DNA from: a virus
Strand: one strand, 5' to 3'
IMG/VR virus record: IMGVR_UViG_3300005647_000016
Span: 1 to 33,900 of that record
Length of the DNA stretch: 33,900 bases
The translations under genes and the position numbers were made by a program. Of this stretch, positions 23,127 to 29,784 are shown one piece after another (within the stretch, counting starts at the first letter, position 1; each line of letters begins with the position of its first letter). Below the pieces are notes generated by a model that made no database searches, had not been told where the DNA came from, and saw nothing but the letters and a program-made list of their open reading frames with translations.

Positions 23127-23207
23127 CACAAGCCCGCCACTGGTTTTTATTTGTCATCTGGTATGTTAGCACCAAATAAGGCATAATCTATCAGTGGCGG
23201 GCTTGTG
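23127..23207. ncRNA. 81-nt nested hairpin element
   Basis: A perfect 16-bp outer stem (CACAAGCCCGCCACTG at 23127-23142 with 23192-23207) encloses an inner TTATTTG/CAAATAA stem (23147-23153 with 23173-23179). No T run follows on either side. It lies seven bases downstream of the stop of the 23214 gene. It could be a structured RNA at the message end, a transcription barrier or a DNA site. No coding frame within is convincing. Confidence 0.55.
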
Positions 23208-23213
23208 TGTCGT

Positions 23214-23669
23214 CTAGGAGCGATAATACCAACGTTTCCATGCTCGCAATGTTCCGCTTGGGGCATATGCTGACAGTCTAGCAAGCCCTTCTTCACCTTC
23301 TTCAAAGGATATAGCGGAACCGTCGTCATAGTTTATCGTGTGCGGTCCATTTGTCGGCCTATCCGTACCGTACTCTGAGTAAAAGTCTTGTATGTGCTGC
23401 GCAGAACTGAAATACTCTTCGCTCGATTCTGGACAGTAATTGCGCTCATGTACTGATAGCTGAAAGCTATTGACTAGACTAATGTCTGAATTCCACATAC
23501 CCTTGACTAAGCATTCTGTTTGGTCTGTACTTTGTGCAATCACTAGGTACAGTCTGTCACTGTAGACAACGGTATCACCTACTAGCGGTGTAAGGTGTAT
23601 TACTGCTGGCTTGTCTGCGGGTTGCATATCAAAAGGCGTACTCATTGTCTCAAAAATATTAATAGTCAT
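23214..23669 (-). CDS. early protein of unknown function (151 aa)
   Basis: I set the start at ATG 23669 (MTINIFETMSTPF). The longer frame would run into the promoter at 23713-23760, and an AAGGAAC site lies eight bases before this ATG. The product has VVYSDRLYLVIAQSTDQTECLVKGMWNSD, QHIQDFYSEYGTDRPTNGPHTINYDDGSAISFEEGEEGLA and a basic end (RAWKRWYYRS). It has no known motif. It is the first gene of a class A promoter whose leader ends in the same AACAAACACATG as the 24050 gene. Confidence 0.75.
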   Translation of the reverse strand: MTINIFETMSTPFDMQPADKPAVIHLTPLVGDTVVYSDRLYLVIAQSTDQTECLVKGMWNSDISLVNSFQLSVHERNYCPESSEEYFSSAQHIQDFYSEYGTDRPTNGPHTINYDDGSAISFEEGEEGLARLSAYAPSGTLRAWKRWYYRS

Positions 23670-23712
23670 GTGTTTGTTCCTTGCTGGATTGTTTTGTGCT
23701 GGCTGTGGTTGA

Positions 23713-23760
23713 AGTATAGCATCTGCTTGCATGGCTGTCAATGGGACATTTGACGTATCA
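23713..23760 (-). promoter_or_regulatory. class A promoter for the 23214-23669 gene
   Basis: On the - strand TTGACA (23736-23741), 17 bp and TATACT (23713-23718), preceded by TGC. The upstream box TACGTCAAATGTCCCA matches the + strand cassettes. Positions 23709-23755 are identical to 24394-24440. Confidence 0.88.
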
Positions 23761-24030
23761 TTCCGCGTCTGTTGCCGTCTCTAAGGCTAACTGTATTAGT
23801 CCCACTTCCATTACATAGGCAGCGTATTCCAAAGCTCCTTGTGAGCTACAATCATAATCATAAGGTGGCATGATATTGCGTAGACCGTCGAAACAGAATG
23901 CTTTCTCTTTGTCGTTCCAGTAAAAAGTTACCTTGTATGGACCGTGCATCTTTTCGTAATCTTGATTTGGTTGACCTTGTAAGCCCCTTGAGACTAGCAA
24001 CTGTGACATTTTCGCTCTTTGTTTGCTCAT
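23758..24030 (-). CDS. early protein of unknown function (90 aa)
   Basis: Small protein with a basic N terminus (MSKQRAKMSQLLVSRG) and the segment YKVTFYWNDKEKAFCFDGLRNIMPPYDYD. It ends within the promoter of the next gene. GAGGATAA precedes the ATG. It is co-transcribed with the 24050 gene from the promoter at 24398. The family is not recognised. Confidence 0.72.
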   Translation of the reverse strand: MSKQRAKMSQLLVSRGLQGQPNQDYEKMHGPYKVTFYWNDKEKAFCFDGLRNIMPPYDYDCSSQGALEYAAYVMEVGLIQLALETATDAE

Positions 24031-24049
24031 GGTTATTTTATCCTCTAAT

Positions 24050-24337
24050 TTAACAGAATGATGATTTTAACAATTTTAATGTTGGGTATGCTTCGCTATG
24101 GTTGAACCCGTCAACACTTCGCGCTATCCAGCAGCCATTTAGATCGTGTTTTTCTTCATAGTCTAATTTTTCGAACTCCCACACTTTACATCCGTCAAAC
24201 CAAAAGTAGAAACCTGCACGTACTTTCTTGAGCTTGCCCGGTTCATTCGTGGCTTGACTGTACTTTTTGTTAGCGTGTTTCATTGCGGGTCTCAATGATT
24301 CTGGTACTACCTTCAAATCTATGTAAGCGCTTGTCAT
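24050..24337 (-). CDS. early protein of unknown function (95 aa)
   Basis: The start at 24337 (MTSAYIDLKVVPESLRPAM) is set by AAGGAAC eight bases upstream. A longer frame would reach through the promoter and is therefore rejected. The product is basic in the middle (KLKKVRAGFYFWFDGCKVWEFEKLDYEEKHD) and ends in two cysteine-containing strands. First gene of the leftward early operon beside the possible replication origin. Function unknown. Confidence 0.75.
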   Translation of the reverse strand: MTSAYIDLKVVPESLRPAMKHANKKYSQATNEPGKLKKVRAGFYFWFDGCKVWEFEKLDYEEKHDLNGCWIARSVDGFNHSEAYPTLKLLKSSFC

Positions 24338-24397
24338 GTGTTTGTTCCTTCGCCGTTTGGCGTTTGTGCTGCACTTGGTTGTGCTTGCTGTGTTTGA

Positions 24398-24440
24398 AGT
24401 ATAGCATCTGCTTGCATGGCTGTCAATGGGACATTTGACG
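24398..24440 (-). promoter_or_regulatory. class A promoter, duplicate of 23713
   Basis: On the - strand TTGACA (24421-24426), 17 bp and TATACT (24398-24403) with TGC. It shares 47 identical bases with the 23709-23755 promoter. It opens the leftward early operon and diverges from the primase promoter. Confidence 0.88.
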
Positions 24441-24595
24441 CATTCTGTTACGAATTGCTGACACATCGTAAACGTGGATATAGTTTGTGCTGTTGCCGTT
24501 GCCGTTCTGGACAGTTTTACTATCACAATGTTAAAATAGTCAGCCGCGCCAGATTCGCCGTTCTGGAATGTGTCAGAAAAACAGCAGCAGCACGG

Positions 24596-24686
24596 CAACA
24601 GTCCAGTCCAGCAACAGTCCAGTCCAGCAACAGTCCAGTCCAGCAACAGTCCAGTCCAGCAACAGTCCAGTCCAGCAACAGTCCAG
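24596..24686. repeat. 16-bp tandem repeat, 5.7 copies
   Basis: Unit CAACAGTCCAGTCCAG repeats five times exactly from 24596 to 24675, then an 11-base partial copy to 24686. CAG triplets precede it. It lies in the non-coding gap between divergent early promoters, where iterons for a replication initiator would be expected. Confidence 0.95.
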
Positions 24687-25120
24687 AATATGACAGAAAG
24701 GAGGACAAGGGAGGAATTAGACCTTTTCCCTACCCTTCCCTATAGTACTTTTCTCTCTCTCTTTACTACTATTTATTATATTTCTTCTACTTTCTATAAA
24801 AAAAGTCCTAAATAGTCCTTATTCCTTATAACAGTTAATTACTGCATCTTTTGCTTAACAGAAAGTTAGGTCTATGCGAAACGATTTTCGGGAGCAATTG
24901 AAAGGATTGCACAGGATTTTACCGTTTTAGCCAAGTACTATACGAAACGGTACTAATTTAACCCCTAAAACACAGTAGTTTTTACTTTTATAAACTGCTA
25001 CAAACAGCCCATAAAGTACAGCAATGTATAAAAGTCAACGTTAGAAATTCCCCCCTTTTGGGCTAAATCAGCACTATTTCGGTTCCGTTTTGCTGTTTTG
25101 TCCCATGCGACAAATGGCTT
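24687..25120. other. AT-rich non-coding region, candidate replication origin
   Basis: No gene is visible for about 430 bases. A pyrimidine-rich, AT-rich stretch (24720-24830) follows the iteron-like repeats. An inverted repeat ACCGTTT (24921-24927) with AAACGGT (24945-24951) follows, and related CGAAACG motifs occur near 24878 and 24943. The region is flanked by divergent promoters and adjoins the primase-helicase gene. This combination is typical of a phage origin, but the function is inferred. Confidence 0.5.
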
Positions 25121-25166
25121 ATTTATCGTCAAATTGCTTGACATCAGCACTTTGCCGTGCTATAGT
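25121..25166 (+). promoter_or_regulatory. class A-like promoter of the primase-helicase
   Basis: TTGACA (25138-25143), 17 bp and TATAGT (25161-25166) with CGTGC before the -10. The upstream box is CGTCAAATTGC, but the CCCA between box and -35 seen in the other copies is missing. This promoter lies inside the longest open frame, showing that the gene begins at 25230. Confidence 0.82.
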
Positions 25167-25229
25167 TCAAGTCCAGATATAAACCAACAGCCGCCCAAAC
25201 AGCGCGGTACTAGTAAAGGATATGTACAA

Positions 25230-27731
25230 ATGAATAAGAACCAGATACAGGCATTGAAAGATATTGACCGCGCGTTAGGCAACAAGCCGGTATGGGTTGT
25301 GTCAGATACTGGCGGCTTCCCCCGGTGCGGTACAGACCGTCATATACCGGCTTCACATTCCGATCCTAGCACGTGGTCCACTTTGGATGTTGTGCTGGAG
25401 ACCTGTAAGAAAGTACCGCGCGGCCTACCCGGGTTAGCGGTAGGTAGTGGAGTAGTAGCACTGGATTTAGACGATTGTTTAGGTCCGCACGGTGAAGTAA
25501 CAGAATTTGCCGAAGAGATACTGTCAGAGTTCGATACTACATATATAGAACGCTCTAGAAGTGGTACGGGTATTCATGTAATACTAATCAGTGAACTGGA
25601 GCCACGCAAGGGACGGAAACGACCAGAAATAGAGATGTACAGTCGTAAGCGATTTATTGCCTTGACGGGTGACAGTATGGGTTATGGACGCGTACCGTCC
25701 AACTGTGACGCGCAGTTGGCAAGACTCTATAGTGAGTATGAGTGTCTAACAGACGCGGAATATCACAGTATAGCAACTGAATACGGTATGTCACCGAAGG
25801 ATGTAGTAAACGGTACGGCTACTGCTAGCTACGAAGGGGCTGACGATACGGTACGGCTAATACAGGATGCTATATACACAGCGCGCAACGGTTCCGAAAT
25901 AGGGCAGCTATGGCACGGTCGGTGGCACGGCTTATATCCTTCACAATCCGAAGCTGACCTTGCGCTGTGCTGTCATATAGTGTTCTATGCTGGAGAGGAT
26001 GCGACAGTGGACCATATCAAAGCGGTATTTGCTCAATCCGGTCTGTATGGCTCGCGTCCATACATGAGAGTCCCAAAATGGGACAGAATAGATTACAGCA
26101 CGGATACCGTCAGAGAAGCTATGAAAGCCACAATTTCGTACTATACAGTTGTGGACGTAGAGCAAAAAAAGAAAGATATAGAGTCGCTTACTCTTCACTT
26201 GGCTAATTTGTCAGAGGCGCGCACTGAAACGGTACAGATAATGCCGCTTGTCGAAGTGGTACAGGGCCTAGATTTTCGGAAAATGGAAGATATAACAATA
26301 GCGTTTCAGTATGTCATAGCGCGCGACTTCGCAGCACGTAAACCACTTGTGATAGACTCAGTCACTGGAGAGTGGCTATTACGTAACGAAACAGGCTATA
26401 AAGTGGCTGACCGTATCTTCGCTGTAAAGTATGCTTGCGCTGTTGCATGGGAAGTATGTGAAGCAAAGGTAAAATCAATCAGACCGGGCAGTATGGACGA
26501 TAAGGAATATCAAAAGTTCGTAAGCAGCACAGAGAATATATTTCGTTCCGACACAACCAACAAGCAGAACAATCATTACAGCGCTCTCTTGGCCGCGCAA
26601 GACATTATTACTGTGAGCGTAAACAGTCGCAGTCACGTTAATTTTCCTAACGGAGTACTGGACTTATCAGACATCGACGGTGAAGGCCCGGTATTTCGCT
26701 CACATACAGAACTAGATAATAGCATTGTGTTTGATTATGTAATGCCGTTTGAGTACAGCCCAACGGCCAAGTGTCCGAACTTTGAGAAGTTTGTGCTAGA
26801 AGTTACAGCGGTACGGCAAGGTGCTGAATTCAAAGAGTCTGACCGTGCTGTCAAGTCCCTACAGGCTGTGTCCGGTAAGGCATTACACCCGCGCGGTCAC
26901 CTGATAGAAAAAATGGGATGGCTTTTAGGCGCTGGCGGCAACGGTAAAAGTACCCTGATCAGGGCTATAACTAGCGCGTTAGGCCCACTGTGCAAAAAGA
27001 TAGATTTTACCATGCTGGATAAGCCATTCTATGTATCGTCAATAGGTCAGCCATGGCTTATCTATTCAGATGAGCAACCGGAGCGTTTCGGGTCTGTTTG
27101 GCAATCGGCCATGCGCTATATAGTCAGTGGCGAATCTGTAATGGCAGAAAAAAAGTACGGTAAGTCTTATAATTTGCGTATTCTGTCCAGCGCACTATGG
27201 GCCATGAATAGCTTACCAGTATCCACCGAAGCCGCCGCGAACCTACGCCGCGTAGTGCTGTACAGGTTTGACCGTGACTATACAAACGGTACCGCTGACT
27301 TTGGCCTAAAGGATAGGCTACTGACCGAACGGGCCGGCATATTTAACTGGTTACTTGCTGGCGCGGTCTCTATCTCAAAATCTGTAGCCCATCCGTACCG
27401 TATAGAACAACTACCAGAATATGCTGACACAATAGAAGATTCAAAGGTTAGCAGCAACAGCGCTTACGCTTTCGTTTCAGAGCGTTACACTATACAGCCC
27501 CATGGTGAATTATCTGCCAAGAACCCAACAGTCACCGACGCGTTCAAAGAGTACAGAGACTACTGTGTGGACAACGAAAATAAGCCGATGTCACGACACA
27601 GGTTTAGTCAGGAACTGGTCAAAATGAGCGTAGAAAAGGATAAGAAAAGCGGCTATTTTCGTTTTGGACTTGAACCCAAGTTTGACAAGGTACCACTTAA
27701 CGCTCCAAATTTCGTTGTTAGAGATTCGTAA
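25230..27731 (+). CDS. primase-helicase, NrS-1/D5 type (833 aa)
   Basis: I use ATG 25230: AAAGGA is nine bases upstream and the promoter lies further upstream, inside the longer frame from 25098. Residues 20-160 look like a prim-pol domain: DLD (79-81), SGTGIH (His116) and RFIALTG (141-147), as in the single-subunit polymerase of phage NrS-1. A helper region (SEADLALCCHIVFYAGED) follows. The superfamily 3 helicase part has GAGGNGKST (567-575) and WLIYSDEQPE (609-618). It primes and unwinds DNA at the nearby origin and may also polymerise. It is the only replication enzyme visible. The TAA stop is shared with a promoter cassette. Confidence 0.93.
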   Translation: MNKNQIQALKDIDRALGNKPVWVVSDTGGFPRCGTDRHIPASHSDPSTWSTLDVVLETCKKVPRGLPGLAVGSGVVALDLDDCLGPHGEVTEFAEEILSEFDTTYIERSRSGTGIHVILISELEPRKGRKRPEIEMYSRKRFIALTGDSMGYGRVPSNCDAQLARLYSEYECLTDAEYHSIATEYGMSPKDVVNGTATASYEGADDTVRLIQDAIYTARNGSEIGQLWHGRWHGLYPSQSEADLALCCHIVFYAGEDATVDHIKAVFAQSGLYGSRPYMRVPKWDRIDYSTDTVREAMKATISYYTVVDVEQKKKDIESLTLHLANLSEARTETVQIMPLVEVVQGLDFRKMEDITIAFQYVIARDFAARKPLVIDSVTGEWLLRNETGYKVADRIFAVKYACAVAWEVCEAKVKSIRPGSMDDKEYQKFVSSTENIFRSDTTNKQNNHYSALLAAQDIITVSVNSRSHVNFPNGVLDLSDIDGEGPVFRSHTELDNSIVFDYVMPFEYSPTAKCPNFEKFVLEVTAVRQGAEFKESDRAVKSLQAVSGKALHPRGHLIEKMGWLLGAGGNGKSTLIRAITSALGPLCKKIDFTMLDKPFYVSSIGQPWLIYSDEQPERFGSVWQSAMRYIVSGESVMAEKKYGKSYNLRILSSALWAMNSLPVSTEAAANLRRVVLYRFDRDYTNGTADFGLKDRLLTERAGIFNWLLAGAVSISKSVAHPYRIEQLPEYADTIEDSKVSSNSAYAFVSERYTIQPHGELSAKNPTVTDAFKEYRDYCVDNENKPMSRHRFSQELVKMSVEKDKKSGYFRFGLEPKFDKVPLNAPNFVVRDS

Positions 27732-27781
27732 CATAATACGCCAAATGTCCTATTGACGTACACACGGCCACGTGCTAAACT
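27729..27781 (+). promoter_or_regulatory. class A promoter cassette
   Basis: Begins with the primase stop codon (TAACATAATACGCCAAAT). TTGACG (27753-27758), 17 bp, TAAACT (27776-27781) after CGTGC. It serves the 27859 gene. The leader contains the same ACAGCAAGTGCTGT hairpin as the 2461 copy. Confidence 0.87.
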
Positions 27782-27858
27782 GTTTACAGGCAAGCACAAC
27801 ACAGCAAGTGCTGTAACGACAGTAAGGTGCTGCTAACACAAAGTAAAGGATACTTACC

Positions 27859-28071
27859 ATGGGACTATATACAGACTACCTACCAGTTGAAGAGTTACAA
27901 GAGAATGACATTATAATTTCTGACAATCAAGCGCATCGAGTGAGCGACGTAGACTCTGACGGTCTAGGGAAGACAGTAATCACGCTGTTTGACCTTTACA
28001 GCAATGCGCGGTCGGTCAAGACGCTTGACAGTAACGCTACTGTCGTATCTATCCTTACAAGCAATTCGTAA
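27859..28071 (+). CDS. small protein of unknown function (70 aa)
   Basis: Acidic small protein (MGLYTDYLPVEELQENDIII) followed by strand-rich segments (HRVSDVDSDGLGKTVITLFDLYSNARSVKTL). The pattern suggests a compact beta barrel, but no family is recognised. Monocistronic: it has its own promoter upstream and another promoter cassette beginning at its stop codon. AAAGGATACTTACC precedes the ATG. Confidence 0.72.
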   Translation: MGLYTDYLPVEELQENDIIISDNQAHRVSDVDSDGLGKTVITLFDLYSNARSVKTLDSNATVVSILTSNS

Positions 28072-28131
28072 CATAATACGTCAAATAGCCCATTGACAGC
28101 CTAACAGCCACGTGCTACACTGTCAATGGGC
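28069..28131 (+). promoter_or_regulatory. class A promoter cassette with flanking 12-bp inverted repeat
   Basis: TTGACA (28093-28098), 17 bp, TACACT (28116-28121). GCCCATTGACAG (28088-28099) is repeated exactly inverted at 28120-28131, so the core promoter lies between two arms. It begins with the stop codon of the 27859 gene and drives the three paralogues 28185-29283. Confidence 0.88.
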
Positions 28132-28184
28132 AGCAACGACCGATAGGCTATACAGACAAGCAAACCAGCGAAGGAAAAAATCAA

Positions 28185-28544
28185 ATGGAAAACATTAAGC
28201 GTAGTCACAACGTTAAAATCGAAAAAGAGGCAATAGAAGGTTGTAAGCAGCTAGAGACAAACACGTTAGGCCATGCAGTAGTAGACGGCATACGCGAGTA
28301 CTTCGACGGGCTTATTGACGGCTTTGTCGGTATGTGCTTTTACAGCCAAGAGCAACAAGAAATATACATGAACACCGTCAATACTCAGATGACACAAGAA
28401 ACAGAAATTACTCTTGGCGTTCATGTAGAAGTAGCGGAACTATTCAACGTACCGCTTGACGCTGTAGAGAAGGATACGTTTCTGATTCTCGATTTGGAGA
28501 AGTTCGACAAAAATACTATACGATTCTTTCTAAGGCTGAAATAA
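28185..28544 (+). CDS. tandem family protein 1 (119 aa)
   Basis: First of three tandem paralogues sharing the pattern KxhxxxHxhxIxxEAI...LGxAVVDGIREYFDGLIDGFV: a short strand, a helix, then LG/FG, a hydrophobic helix ending in YF..L..G. The C-terminal half is less conserved (VEVAELFNVPLDAVEKDTFLILDLEKF). AAGGA precedes the start. No family is known to me, and no catalytic motif, membrane segment or cysteine pair is visible. Because they are tandem, early and small, an anti-host role is plausible but unproven. Confidence 0.75.
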   Translation: MENIKRSHNVKIEKEAIEGCKQLETNTLGHAVVDGIREYFDGLIDGFVGMCFYSQEQQEIYMNTVNTQMTQETEITLGVHVEVAELFNVPLDAVEKDTFLILDLEKFDKNTIRFFLRLK

Positions 28545-28546
28545 AC

Positions 28547-28921
28547 ATGAAGAAAATAGCGAAGGACCATAGACTGACCATACCGACCGAAGGAATAGCG
28601 CAGGCATTAATCAGTAATGAGTACGCCTTCGGTGATGTTGTTACAGCGTTTATTGAAAGGTATTTTTCAGACCTTACCGGGGGTTCGGTCTGCGGCTTGT
28701 CTTTCGGGCTGTGTACACAGGATGTAACATTCCGCATAGAATGGACCGAATACGGAACTATATACGTGTCAATAGCGCTTAATTCTATTCTCACGGCAAA
28801 GTTTACCGAACCAGTGCAGATTGACCGCGGCAACATACAAATTGACCTGTATTTGTTACAGGAAAACAAAGATAATACACTGCTGTTTGATATGACAGCT
28901 AACCAAAGGCTAACACAATGA
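28547..28921 (+). CDS. tandem family protein 2 (124 aa)
   Basis: Second paralogue, with KKIAKDHRLTIPTEGIAQALISNEYAFGDVVTAFIERYFSDLTGGSV at the N terminus, matching copy 1 and copy 3 in the spacing of hydrophobic positions. The C-terminal half has a VTFRIEWTEYGTIYVSIALNSIL strand pair also found in similar form in the others. It starts two bases after copy 1 stops and overlaps copy 3 by four bases. Confidence 0.75.
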   Translation: MKKIAKDHRLTIPTEGIAQALISNEYAFGDVVTAFIERYFSDLTGGSVCGLSFGLCTQDVTFRIEWTEYGTIYVSIALNSILTAKFTEPVQIDRGNIQIDLYLLQENKDNTLLFDMTANQRLTQ

Positions 28922-29283
28922 AAGACGTAAGCAAAGACCATACTATCACTGTCACCGAAGATATGATAGACAATGCAAAGTATTCAAGTAAGGCAACCTT
29001 GGGAGAAGTTATCCTAGAAGCCATAGAAAGTCACTTTGAGAACCTAACAACTGGTACCGTTGAAGTATTCGAAGCAGAATACAACCACAGCACTGGGGAA
29101 GTGCTTGTAATGCTGGCGGGTGAATGGACCGACGATACGAAAGACTACCGTATAACGATTAGCGAAGAATTAGAAGAGATTTTTAGTTATCGTGTAGACC
29201 TGCAACCGTACGGCTTTGACATCGAGTTAAAGCACACAGAGACGGAAAATAACACTATAAGTTACAGCGCATATTTGGAGTAG
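28918..29283 (+). CDS. tandem family protein 3 (121 aa)
   Basis: Third paralogue, KDVSKDHTITVTEDMIDNAKYSSKATLGEVILEAIESHFENLTTGTV at the N terminus, then EVLVMLAGEWTDDTKDYRITISEELEEIF. It is markedly acidic. ATGA overlap with copy 2 fixes the start. Divergence between the three is large at the residue level, so the duplication is old or selection is diversifying. Confidence 0.75.
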   Translation: MKDVSKDHTITVTEDMIDNAKYSSKATLGEVILEAIESHFENLTTGTVEVFEAEYNHSTGEVLVMLAGEWTDDTKDYRITISEELEEIFSYRVDLQPYGFDIELKHTETENNTISYSAYLE

Positions 29284-29286
29284 ACT

Positions 29287-29784
29287 ATGATAAATTACAG
29301 AAAAGCCGCCGCAGATGCATTGTGGACGAAAGAAGGCAAGCAACTGAAAAAGTTTCCTTCTCCAGAACTGTTAAATGATGTGCTTGTCCGCGGCAAGACT
29401 TCGGACGATTACAGCACAGCATTTGAAAGGGCAAAGCGCAAGACAGAACGCTTTCAACTACCGCGGATGCACCAGCTAATATCGGAATTGTGGTTGATGT
29501 CATATATCTGTGTTGACGTTAACGACCGTACGCAAGCCCCGCGCACATCTATCACCATGCTAAGACACGTCTGTAATCGTTCTGGACTTGTGCCAAGCGG
29601 CCACAGAATAGATACAGATAAGGCATTCATAATTGAACTCTTTGACCTAAACAAGACGTTAGGACCTTTGGCAGCACAGCGCATACTTGGACGGAAACTT
29701 CGACTTGCCGACATCGAGCCAACTATAGAAGTCTTGAGCGGTCTCTTTTTGGGCGAATCTGCACAGGATACGATTAATGAGTAA
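29287..29784 (+). CDS. early protein of unknown function (165 aa)
   Basis: Mostly helical and basic in the first half (MINYRKAAADALWTKEGKQLKKFPSPELLNDVLVRGKTSDD, RAKRKTERFQLPRMHQLISELWLMSYICVDV) with a second half ending IEPTIEVLSGLFLGESAQDTINE. It has no known family signature. Follows the paralogue triplet by three bases and overlaps the following gene by eight, so belongs to the same operon. A DNA-associated role would suit the basic helices but is only a guess. Confidence 0.72.
   Translation: MINYRKAAADALWTKEGKQLKKFPSPELLNDVLVRGKTSDDYSTAFERAKRKTERFQLPRMHQLISELWLMSYICVDVNDRTQAPRTSITMLRHVCNRSGLVPSGHRIDTDKAFIIELFDLNKTLGPLAAQRILGRKLRLADIEPTIEVLSGLFLGESAQDTINE

Noticed and set aside
23147-23329. 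- strand frame of 60 codons over the nested hairpin
   Set aside because: It runs through the perfect inverted repeat and another gene, and has no site.
23670-23741. N-terminal extension of the 23214 gene
   Set aside because: It overlaps the class A promoter. The AAGGAAC site points to ATG 23669.
24338-24646. Long - strand frame upstream of the 24050 gene
   Set aside because: It consists of promoter and tandem repeat sequence. The good site lies before ATG 24337.
24596-24686. CRISPR array
   Set aside because: The units are head to tail with no unique spacers.
25098-25229. N-terminal extension of the primase frame
   Set aside because: It contains the -35/-10 of the gene's own promoter and has no ribosome binding site. 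ATG 25230 has one.
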